This document shows positions 1 through 7,238 of a DNA stretch of 52,432 nucleotides, in pieces; positions within the stretch are counted from its first letter, which is position 1, and every line of letters starts with the position of its first letter. The notes below the pieces were generated by a model. It saw only the letters and a list, made by a program, of their open reading frames with translations, was not told the DNA's origin and did not search any database. Made by a program: the position numbers and the translations under genes. Source of the stretch: Caryophanales bacterium UBA6449 (GTDB lineage Bacteria; Bacillota_I; Bacilli_A; RFN20; CAG-288); the NCBI GenBank assembly GCA_002437105.1, contig DJOB01000005.1, positions 1-52,432 of the forward strand, given 5' to 3'.

Positions 1-235
1 GTATTGTGATTAGCTTTATAACCATCCACGCGACCTCTTCGAGAGAGAGGAGTGGAGGGGTCTTGGAGTATTGTTATTAGCCTTATAACATCTACATTAA
101 ACTTTAGTTTGAAAATAAGTAGTTATAAGTATTTAGGGATCAGGGATTAACAATTATTATTGTTAGATCTGGTCTATTTTTTGCTTTAAGATAACTTATA
201 ATTCGGTCGTTAAAATTAAGTGGTGTGAGGTGATT
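1..235. other. AT-rich intergenic region with a direct repeat
   Basis: No gene is visible. Two near-identical 22-base copies start at 1 and 68 (20 of 22 positions agree), a 67-base period that may continue to the left of the window. A GA-rich patch at 33-61 can fold on itself. An inverted repeat TAACAAT (148-154) / ATTGTTA (159-165) and a TATAAT box (197-202) lie in front of rbgA. Confidence 0.6.
197..202 (+). promoter_or_regulatory. Probable -10 box for the rbgA operon
   Basis: A perfect TATAAT lies 33 bases before the rbgA start. The matching -35 region (about 174-179) is poor. The inverted repeat TAACAAT-N4-ATTGTTA at 148-165 sits just upstream and could bind a regulator. Assignment rests on the -10 match and position only. 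Confidence 0.5.
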
Positions 236-1102
236 ATGGATACCTTTGATAGACAGCCAAAAATCAATTATTTCCCCGGCCATATGGCTAAGGCATTAAA
301 GTGTATTAAAGAGATGGTCTCTTCCTGTGATGTGGCTGTTTTAGTGCTTGATGCAAGAGCACCACTTTCATCCTTTCCTTTTGGATTGGAAAAGATTGTC
401 GAGAATAAAGCTAGAGCGGTCCTGCTGACGAAGATAGATATGGCCGATCCAGAGAAGACTAAAGCCTTCCTTCAGATGTTTAAGAATCTGGGATATGAAG
501 CTTTTGCAGCTGATCTCAAGAAGAGATCCGAGATTAAAGCGTTGAAAAACTCTCTGGAATCTGTGCGTACCAATCGAGACAATAGATTTCTCAAATTAAA
601 GCTTCCTCTACCCCCCATTAAGTGCTTGATTATGGGAATACCTAATGTCGGTAAATCGACCCTGATCAATGCGATCTCCGGTAAGGATAGAGCATCGGTG
701 GAAAATGTTCCTGGCAAAACTAGAAAGACAACACTATTTAGAGCCAGTGATAGACTGTGGCTCTATGATACCCCGGGAATCCTAGAGCCTAGAATTCACG
801 ATGAGGACGCTATGGCTAAGCTGGCCTTGCTCGGCTCGGTTAAAGATGATGTTCTCCCCCATTCTCAATTGGTAAAAATTGGATTCGATCTAGTTAATAG
901 GCTTTATCCCACGATGCTGAAGGAGAGATATGGATTTGATTTTACGGGAGACTTTAATCATGATGCGGCCGCTCTAGCCCAGTCTAGGGATTTCCTTCTT
1001 CCGGGCGGAAGGCTCGATGTTACTAGAGCAGAAAGAACGTTTCTCCAAGAGCTTAAGGATGGAAGAATAGGGAGGCTGACCCTTGATGAGTACGGAGACT
1101 GA
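236..1102 (+). CDS. rbgA: Ribosome biogenesis GTPase RbgA (YlqF)
   Basis: Cytoplasmic GTPase that in Bacillus helps late assembly of the 50S subunit. The GTPase motifs come in the circularly permuted order typical of the YlqF/YawG family: G4 TKID at about residues 65-68, then G1 GIPNVGKST at 134-142, then G3 DTPG at 178-181. The N-terminal NYFPGHM motif is also typical. The protein is 288 residues, the usual length. I chose ATG 236 over GTG 230 because that GTG lies inside the AGGTGA ribosome binding site. The end overlaps the start of rnhB, and the rbgA-rnhB order is the same as in Bacillus. Codon use is more AT-rich than in the ribosomal genes of this window. Confidence 0.95.
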   Translation: MDTFDRQPKINYFPGHMAKALKCIKEMVSSCDVAVLVLDARAPLSSFPFGLEKIVENKARAVLLTKIDMADPEKTKAFLQMFKNLGYEAFAADLKKRSEIKALKNSLESVRTNRDNRFLKLKLPLPPIKCLIMGIPNVGKSTLINAISGKDRASVENVPGKTRKTTLFRASDRLWLYDTPGILEPRIHDEDAMAKLALLGSVKDDVLPHSQLVKIGFDLVNRLYPTMLKERYGFDFTGDFNHDAAALAQSRDFLLPGGRLDVTRAERTFLQELKDGRIGRLTLDEYGD

Positions 1103-1745
1103 TGCGGTTAGAGTTAGAGAGTTCGATCAGGATATAAGGGAAAAAAATGGAGTTTGTTTGATTGCCGGCTTTGATGAAGCAGGAAGGGGACCGCTATGCG
1201 GACCGGTCGCCTGTGGGGCATGTGTTCTCCCCGTGGACTTCAAGTGCTCCTTGATCGATGATTCGAAAAAGCTCACTCCTAAGAAGAGAGCGATAGCGGA
1301 GAGTGAAATTAAGAAGGCCGCGATCGCCTGGGCGGTGGAATTTGTCTTTCCTGAAGAGATAGATAGGATAAATATCTACGAAGCCTCTAAGGTTGGAATG
1401 GAAAGGTGTTTAAAGAGGATTCTAGAGCAGGTTAAGGTCGAGTACATCATCACTGATTTTATGAAACTCGATACGGATATTCCTATGTTAGCAATACTGA
1501 AGGGAGATGCTACTTCTCAGTGTGTTGCAGCTGCTTCCATCCTAGCTAAGACAGCTAGAGATGAGTATATGGATGAAGTGGCGAAGCAATATCCAGAATA
1601 CGGTTTTGCCAAGCATAAAGGGTATCCTACTAAACTCCATATGGAGATGATTCGAAAGTTCGGATTGATCCCCGGTTTCTACCGCCTGAGCTATAGACCT
1701 GTTCAGGAAGTGCTAAAGGAGAGAGGATACCGAAAGGAAGATTGA
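1086..1745 (+). CDS. rnhB: Ribonuclease HII
   Basis: Cleaves RNA in RNA/DNA hybrids and removes misincorporated ribonucleotides from DNA. The first catalytic motif DEAGRG begins at residue 30, followed by DDSKKL and the ILAKTARDEYM segment, so the acidic residues of the type 2 RNase H family are in place. It has 219 residues, slightly shorter than Bacillus RnhB (255). The start could be TTG 1083 or ATG 1086; ATG is preferred. It overlaps rbgA by 17 bases, so the two are probably translated together. Confidence 0.94.
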   Translation: MSTETDAVRVREFDQDIREKNGVCLIAGFDEAGRGPLCGPVACGACVLPVDFKCSLIDDSKKLTPKKRAIAESEIKKAAIAWAVEFVFPEEIDRINIYEASKVGMERCLKRILEQVKVEYIITDFMKLDTDIPMLAILKGDATSQCVAAASILAKTARDEYMDEVAKQYPEYGFAKHKGYPTKLHMEMIRKFGLIPGFYRLSYRPVQEVLKERGYRKED

Positions 1746-1770
1746 ATTTCTTTTCCTTTTTTCGGTTATT

Positions 1771-1797
1771 TATTCATGGAGGAATATTCCATGAATA
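1771..1797 (+). promoter_or_regulatory. Hairpin that buries the dprA start codon
   Basis: A perfect 10-bp inverted repeat pairs 1771-1780 with 1788-1797 around a 7-base loop. The ATG at 1791 lies in the right arm. The Shine-Dalgarno GGAGG (1778-1782) is half in the left arm and half in the loop. In mRNA this would hide the start codon, so translational control of dprA is plausible. The pairing is read directly from the sequence; its effect is inferred. Confidence 0.55.
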
Positions 1798-2564
1798 TCC
1801 ACGATATCTTGCTGACGATGAGTGTTATCAAAGATGGCGAATGGGACGGTATCTATCGTCTGCTGAAGGAGAAAGTTCCCCTTACCGATGAACAGGTGAG
1901 GGAGGCTTACTCTCGGGTGAAATCTTCGTGTCTCACCCTCTGTGATCCTGAATATCCTGACGGGTTAAAAGAGGTTGAGCAACCTCCTTTAGCTCTCTTC
2001 TATCGAGGTGATTTCTCTCTTTTGGGTGCTTCGAAGATCCTCGCTTGTGTCGGTGCCAGAAAGGCTACTTCTTACACCCTGAATACTGTAGGACATCTTG
2101 TCGAGACTCTTCTGGAGATCGATGATTCGATCGTGGTTATCTCGGGATTGGCTGAGGGTGTCGATTCAGTCTGCATGCGGGCAGCTATGAAGAGAGGAGC
2201 TGGAGTTATAGGTGTTCTAGGTTCAGGCATCGATAGGGTCTACCCTGATTCTTCTCAGGATATATACGATTACTGCTGCTCTAAAAAAGGCTTGTTGCTC
2301 TCGGAATATCCTCTTTCTGTCGCTCCTCAAAAGAATCATTTTCCTTTTAGAAACCGGATCATCGCCGGTTTAGCTCATGCGGTTTTCGCAGCTCAGGTCG
2401 GCGAGAGATCTGGAACATATGTAACAGTGAAAAAGGCGCTGAATTATGGCAAGAACATAGGCGTTTTGCCTCAGCCGCTGATGCCTGATGAATGTACGCC
2501 TAGTCTCATTAAAGATGGGGCTACTCCTATCTGTAGTGCTAATGATCTTCTCGACCTCTTTTGA
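1791..2564 (+). CDS. dprA: DNA processing protein DprA (Smf)
   Basis: Binds incoming single-stranded DNA during natural transformation and loads RecA. The Rossmann-like DNA_processg_A domain is clear: GARKAT near residue 87, SGLAEGVD near 118-125, the GSGID.VYP segment, then LLSEYP and FPFRNRIIAGLA. It has 257 residues, short for the family, with little beyond the core domain. ATG 1791 is preferred over the in-frame ATG 1776 because GGAGG (1778-1782) lies 8 bases before 1791, while 1776 overlaps that site. The dprA-topA-trmFO-xerC order is as in Bacillus (smf-topA-gid-codV). No other competence gene is in the window, so transformation ability is unproven. Confidence 0.93.
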   Translation: MNIHDILLTMSVIKDGEWDGIYRLLKEKVPLTDEQVREAYSRVKSSCLTLCDPEYPDGLKEVEQPPLALFYRGDFSLLGASKILACVGARKATSYTLNTVGHLVETLLEIDDSIVVISGLAEGVDSVCMRAAMKRGAGVIGVLGSGIDRVYPDSSQDIYDYCCSKKGLLLSEYPLSVAPQKNHFPFRNRIIAGLAHAVFAAQVGERSGTYVTVKKALNYGKNIGVLPQPLMPDECTPSLIKDGATPICSANDLLDLF

Positions 2565-2579
2565 TTCTGGAAAAGATTT

Positions 2580-2597
2580 TTAAATCTATAGATTTAA
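2580..2597. promoter_or_regulatory. Perfect AT-rich 18-bp palindrome before topA
   Basis: TTAAATCTA is followed directly by its reverse complement TAGATTTAA. It lies about 25 bases before the topA -35 box, which is a fair place for an operator. No downstream T-tract marks it as a terminator. The function is not known. Confidence 0.4.
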
Positions 2598-2621
2598 GAC
2601 GGTTAGGTTTTAATAGATTCC

Positions 2622-2650
2622 TTGACCTAGACCCCTTCCGCAATAATAAT
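2622..2650 (+). promoter_or_regulatory. Probable topA promoter
   Basis: TTGACC (2622-2627) is followed after 16-17 bases by TAATAA/AATAAT (2644-2650). The spacing fits a sigma-A type promoter and places transcription start about 20 bases before the topA start codon. Confidence 0.5.
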
Positions 2651-2678
2651 AGGTAGGCATTAGAGTGGAGGTTGGTCT

Positions 2679-4826
2679 ATGAAACTCATTATAGTTGAGT
2701 CGCCTACGAAGACGCATTCGGTCGGGGATTCGCTGAGTTCTGAATATAAAGTACTAGCCAGTAAAGGTCATGTGAGAGATCTCGATACCAGTGGTCCGGG
2801 TGGTCTTGGCGTGGATATCAAGAACGGCTTTAAGCCTACTTATAAGATCCAGAAGGATAAGATGCCCATCGTCAAGGAGCTCAGGGAAGAGTGCAAGAAA
2901 GCCGATGAGGTCATCCTCGGTACCGATCCTGATCGTGAGGGTGAAGCTATCGCTTGGCACTTGGCTGAGGTCTTAGGATTGGATGTGGCGACCACTCCCC
3001 GTATCGTTTTTCATGAGATTACTCCGCGCGCTATCAGAGAAGCCTGCAAGAATCCTTCACATATCGATATGAATCTGGTGCACTCGCAGGAGTGCCGTCG
3101 AATCATGGATCGCATAGTGGGATTCCGTCTTTCTTCTCTGCTTCAGAAGAAGATCAAGTCCCGTTCAGCGGGAAGAGTTCAGTCGGTAGTTCTGGGGCTT
3201 ATCGTCGATAAGGAGCGGGAGATTAAAGCCTTTGTTCCTGAGAACTACTGGGTTTTCACTGGTACTTTCGGTAAGACTAACCTGAAGTGCCCTCTGCTTT
3301 ATTACAAGGGCAAGACGATAAAGATCAACAGTCAGGAAATGGCTGACAGCATCCAGAAAGCCCTGCCTAAGATGTTTAGTGTCACTGATATTACTGAGAA
3401 CGTTCATGACAGGGAGCCTAAGCCTCCTTTCACTACAGCTACGCTGCAGCGTGAGAGTTTCAATGTTTTCCACTACTCTCTGAAGAAGACTCAGCTTATC
3501 GCCCAGCATTTATACGAGGGTAAGGACATCAATGGTACGCATATAGGTTTGATCACTTACATCCGTACTGATGCGGACCGGGTGGCGCCTGAATTTATCG
3601 CGGCGGCGCGCGATATGATCGAGCAGAAGTATGGTAAGCAGTTCTTTGGCCGTCCGCATTCCACGACTAAGAAATCCGATACTGTCCAGGATGCTCATGA
3701 GGCTATTCGTCCTACTGATCTGAATATGACTCCTGAGAAGGCGAAGGATTTCCTCACTAACGATGAGTGGAACGTCTATCGCCTCATATATGCCCGTGCG
3801 GTCGCTTCCCTTATGGTTCCGCGCAAGGAGAAGACGGTTGTTCTGAAGCTTACTGGCAACGATTACACCTTCAAAGCTGATTCCGTTTCGATGGTCTCAC
3901 CTGGTTATTCGAAGGTTTATGGCGAGTTTGAGACCTATGCTAAACCTGTTGCTCTTCCCGATCTCAAGGTGGGAGATCAGATCGAACTCGTTCATCTCGA
4001 TGTTGAAAAGAAGTCGACGCAACCCCCTGCTAGATTCAATGAGGGCCGGGTCGTCGAGATGATGAAGGATGATGGTATCGGTCGTCCTTCCACTTATGCC
4101 ACGACCATCGATACGCTGGAGGATAGGAAGTATATAGACCTGGTTAAGAAGGTGATAGTTCCTACCGATCAGGGAGAATTGACTGTCGATAAGCTCAAAG
4201 AGTTCTTCCCTGAGTTGATGGATATCTCCTATACCGCCAATATGGAGACTGAGCTCGATAAGGTTGCTGATGGAGAGGTGACTGAACTTACTACCCTTCA
4301 GAACTTCTATAAGGATTTTGAATCGCGCTTTAGCAACGCTGAAGCGAAGATGGAGAAGATCCCTGATAGGAAGGCCGGTAGAAAGTGCCCGGAGTGCGGA
4401 GCTGATCTGGTCTATCGGAAGGGCAGGTATGGTGAGTTTGTGGCCTGCTCGGCCTTCCCTAAGTGTCACTACGTGGAAAAGTCTGCACCGGAGTATGTAG
4501 AAGGTAAGGTCTGCCCTGAGTGTGGAGGCAGGCTAGTCAAGAAGCACTCTAAGACCGGGCGCGAATTCATCGGATGCTCCAATTACCCTAAGTGCACCTA
4601 TATCGAAGGCAATGAGAATAGGAAATCTAAGGGACCGGTCGAGATCCCGGCCGACGCTCCTACCTGTCCTAAGTGTCATAAAGGTAAGTTGATTACTAAG
4701 AATGGGCGCTTCGGTCCTTTTATCGCCTGCTCGAACTATCCGGCTTGTCACTACATCGTTAAGACTCCTAAGAAAGCAAAGAAGGCGGATGATACCAAGG
4801 GGGAGGACACTGGCAGCAATGAATGA
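2679..4826 (+). CDS. topA: DNA topoisomerase I (type IA)
   Basis: Relaxes negatively supercoiled DNA by a single-strand break and passage. The N-terminal Toprim domain has the DPDREGEAIAWH motif. The catalytic tyrosine is Y294 in the GLITYIRTD motif. The SRSAGRVQS segment of the type IA core is present. The C-terminal third holds three four-cysteine zinc ribbons at roughly residues 570-600, 612-640 and 663-690, followed by a lysine-rich tail. At 715 residues it is near Bacillus TopA (691). The start ATG 2679 has GGAGG 7 bases upstream. The stop overlaps the trmFO start by 8 bases, so the two are coupled. Confidence 0.97.
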   Translation: MKLIIVESPTKTHSVGDSLSSEYKVLASKGHVRDLDTSGPGGLGVDIKNGFKPTYKIQKDKMPIVKELREECKKADEVILGTDPDREGEAIAWHLAEVLGLDVATTPRIVFHEITPRAIREACKNPSHIDMNLVHSQECRRIMDRIVGFRLSSLLQKKIKSRSAGRVQSVVLGLIVDKEREIKAFVPENYWVFTGTFGKTNLKCPLLYYKGKTIKINSQEMADSIQKALPKMFSVTDITENVHDREPKPPFTTATLQRESFNVFHYSLKKTQLIAQHLYEGKDINGTHIGLITYIRTDADRVAPEFIAAARDMIEQKYGKQFFGRPHSTTKKSDTVQDAHEAIRPTDLNMTPEKAKDFLTNDEWNVYRLIYARAVASLMVPRKEKTVVLKLTGNDYTFKADSVSMVSPGYSKVYGEFETYAKPVALPDLKVGDQIELVHLDVEKKSTQPPARFNEGRVVEMMKDDGIGRPSTYATTIDTLEDRKYIDLVKKVIVPTDQGELTVDKLKEFFPELMDISYTANMETELDKVADGEVTELTTLQNFYKDFESRFSNAEAKMEKIPDRKAGRKCPECGADLVYRKGRYGEFVACSAFPKCHYVEKSAPEYVEGKVCPECGGRLVKKHSKTGREFIGCSNYPKCTYIEGNENRKSKGPVEIPADAPTCPKCHKGKLITKNGRFGPFIACSNYPACHYIVKTPKKAKKADDTKGEDTGSNE

Positions 4827-6123
4827 AGAACCCACATTGAAGAAGGATTTCGTGCGGGTGATAGGGGGTGGTCTCGCGGGTAGCGAAGCGGCCCTCTTTT
4901 TGGCTCGCAAGGGAGTTAAGGTGAAGCTCTATGATCTGAAGCCAGAGTCTTTGAGTGAGGCTCAATCCCGCAAGGACCTGTATGCGGAGCTGGTCTGTTC
5001 CAATTCTTTAAAGTCCGCTGATCCTGTCTCTGCTCCCGGACTGTTGAAGACGGAGATGGGACTGCTCGGTTCGGTGGTGATCAAGGCGTCCGCGATCAGT
5101 CGGGTTCCTTCGGGTCAGGATCTCGCGGTCGATCGAGATGTGTTCTCTGGATATATCACGGAGCAGATTCTTAATAATCCCCTGATTGAGAGAGTGAGTG
5201 AGGATGTGGCGGATATACCGGAGGATGGGCGTCTAACCATCATCTGTACGGGTCCTCTGACCTCGAAGGGACTCGCTCAGCGGCTCGCGGCGCTGATGGG
5301 AAGCGAGATGCTGTCCTTCTTCGATGCTGCCGCTCCCTTGATCTTTGAATCGTCCATCGATAGATCGCAGACCTTCGAGGGGTCGCGTTGGGGCAAGGGT
5401 GAAGGCAAGTATATAAATTGTCCGCTGGATAAGGATCAGTATTTCGCCTTTGTGAAAGCTCTGACGGAAGCTAAACGCGCCGTTCTCCATGACTTCGATC
5501 ACTTTGAAGGTTGCTTGCCGGTGGAAGTGATGGCTGCTCGGGGTCCTTTGACGCTGCGCTATGGACCGTTGAAGGCGCAGGGGCTAGATTGTCCGGAAGG
5601 CACCTATGCGGTGGTTCAGCTGCGACAGGATGATGTCGCGGGTAAACTCTATGGTCTAGTGGGTTTTCAGACCAATCTGACTTATCCTGAGCAGAAGCGG
5701 GTGTTCGGTCTCATCCCGGCTTTGAAGTCGGCTAAGTTCGCCAGATTCGGCCTGATGCATCGGAATACCTACGTGAATGCTCCGGCTGTTCTCGATCGGG
5801 ATCTCAGCCTGAAGTGCGACCACAATATTCTGATCGGTGGCCAGCTCTCCGGGGTGGAAGGATACTGCGAGAGCGCAGCTACCGGTCTATTAGCCGGCAT
5901 CTATGCCTATATGCGCTTCTCGCGCGACAAGGTGGATCTGATCCCGGTCAATACCATGCTGGGGAGTCTCGTCAACTATCTCGTCATGTCTTCACCCAAG
6001 AGGTTTGCCCCGATGAATTCCACTTATGGAATCCTGGTTAGAGATAGCATTAAGAACCATCAGGAATGTGCTGCAGAGAGCAGGAAGGCGATCGAGGATT
6101 GGATAAGGAAAGTGAACCTGTAA
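4819..6123 (+). CDS. trmFO: Folate/FAD-dependent tRNA (uracil-54-C5) methyltransferase TrmFO
   Basis: Makes ribothymidine at U54 in the T-loop of tRNAs, using methylene-tetrahydrofolate and FAD. The FAD-binding motif GGGLAGSEAA lies at residues 16-25, and the family segments SNSLKS, GPLTS and a GQLSGVEGY stretch near the end are all present. From ATG 4819 it has 434 residues, matching Bacillus TrmFO. A longer reading frame open from 4702 is rejected because it runs deep into topA. Published work on TrmFO gives U54-U55-C56 and the G53-C61 pair as recognition elements. That is notable because two tRNAs in this window have C at 55. Confidence 0.96.
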   Translation: MNEEPTLKKDFVRVIGGGLAGSEAALFLARKGVKVKLYDLKPESLSEAQSRKDLYAELVCSNSLKSADPVSAPGLLKTEMGLLGSVVIKASAISRVPSGQDLAVDRDVFSGYITEQILNNPLIERVSEDVADIPEDGRLTIICTGPLTSKGLAQRLAALMGSEMLSFFDAAAPLIFESSIDRSQTFEGSRWGKGEGKYINCPLDKDQYFAFVKALTEAKRAVLHDFDHFEGCLPVEVMAARGPLTLRYGPLKAQGLDCPEGTYAVVQLRQDDVAGKLYGLVGFQTNLTYPEQKRVFGLIPALKSAKFARFGLMHRNTYVNAPAVLDRDLSLKCDHNILIGGQLSGVEGYCESAATGLLAGIYAYMRFSRDKVDLIPVNTMLGSLVNYLVMSSPKRFAPMNSTYGILVRDSIKNHQECAAESRKAIEDWIRKVNL

Positions 6124-7040
6124 AATCCGCTGGAGAGACGATCCTCTCCGATAGATTTAAGAAGTACATGCTGAATGTGCGTCGCTATTCGCCGCATACG
6201 GCGGAGGCGTATTTTAGCGATGTCTGTGAATTTACTCTGTTTCTTCAGGAGCGGGGAAAGAATCTAGAGGCGGCGGAGGTCAGCGACTGCCATGCCTTTT
6301 CGCTTCAGCTGCTGAGCACCTCTATTACGCATCGTACCGTCAAGAGAAAGGTGTCTTCGCTCCGCGCTTTCTACGACTATCTCATCAGAGAAGAGCTTGT
6401 GACGACCAATCCTTTCGACCTCATCAGAACTCCGCGCGCCCAGCGGCACCTGCCAGTTTTTCTGACTCCGGAACAGGTGATCGCTCTCTTCGCAGCGAAT
6501 GCTGCTAGAGAGGATAAGTTGACCCTCCGCGATCAAGCGATACTGGAGCTCCTATTCGCTTCGGGGCTGCGGGCGGAGGAGCTGACCGGTTTAACTGTGG
6601 ATCGACTCGATATCTTGGGGAGGATCGTTAAAGTCATCGGCAAGGGAAAGCGGGAGAGGATCGTTCCTTTCTCGGTCTCGTGCCAAGCGACTTTGGGTCA
6701 ATACTTGTCTGAGGTGAGGCCGCACCTGATCAGAGGTGAGGATCCTGGATATGTCTTCCTCAACTTCAAGGGTGCGAAGCTGACGGTTAGAGGACTGGAG
6801 ATGATAGTGAAGGAGGCGGGTGAGAGAGCGGGGATCCCCGGTCTTCATCCGCATGTCCTCCGCCACTCCTTCGCTACTTTTCTGCTCAATCGGGGGGCTA
6901 ATCTCCGCGAGATCCAGGAGTATCTAGGCCATGTCTCCATAGGTACGACGGCCATATATTCCCACGTCAGCTATCAGAGGCTGAAGGAGATCTACGATAG
7001 AGCGTTTCCCCATCTGGATCTGAAGCGGAAAAAGGATTAA
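6099..7040 (+). CDS. xerC: Tyrosine recombinase XerC (CodV-like)
   Basis: Site-specific recombinase that resolves chromosome dimers at dif during division, normally with XerD. An N-terminal SAM-like core-binding domain is followed by the catalytic domain with R158 (SGLRAEEL), the GKGKRER lysine, H252 and R255 (HPHVLRHS), and the tyrosine nucleophile Y287 (IYSHV). The position after topA-trmFO is that of codV in Bacillus, hence XerC rather than XerD. The start is uncertain: TTG 6099 has AGGAAGG 10 bases upstream, while ATG 6066 would overlap trmFO by 58 bases and has no well-placed binding site. From 6099 the protein has 313 residues. Confidence 0.9.
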   Translation: MDKESEPVKSAGETILSDRFKKYMLNVRRYSPHTAEAYFSDVCEFTLFLQERGKNLEAAEVSDCHAFSLQLLSTSITHRTVKRKVSSLRAFYDYLIREELVTTNPFDLIRTPRAQRHLPVFLTPEQVIALFAANAAREDKLTLRDQAILELLFASGLRAEELTGLTVDRLDILGRIVKVIGKGKRERIVPFSVSCQATLGQYLSEVRPHLIRGEDPGYVFLNFKGAKLTVRGLEMIVKEAGERAGIPGLHPHVLRHSFATFLLNRGANLREIQEYLGHVSIGTTAIYSHVSYQRLKEIYDRAFPHLDLKRKKD

Positions 7041-7144
7041 GGCTCTCCTCGACTTTCTAGACTATTTGGGTTGGTAGACTGGTCGAATCTACGGTTTTAA
7101 AGAGGCTTCACCCTATTCGACCTATGTAGGATAATAGAAACAAC

Positions 7145-7161
7145 TTAATTTAGTAAATTAA
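7145..7161. promoter_or_regulatory. Perfect palindrome in the xerC-pcrA gap
   Basis: TTAATTTA, one central G, then TAAATTAA. It lies in the 198-base gap before pcrA, which otherwise shows only a possible -10 box TAAAAT (7211-7216). A site for a regulator is possible; no T-tract suggests termination. Confidence 0.35.
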
Positions 7162-7238
7162 ATATGCTTAATGCCTACTATCTAACTATTTTAAAGCGCT
7201 AAAAACATAATAAAATACTCCCCGTCGAGGTGGCGCGG

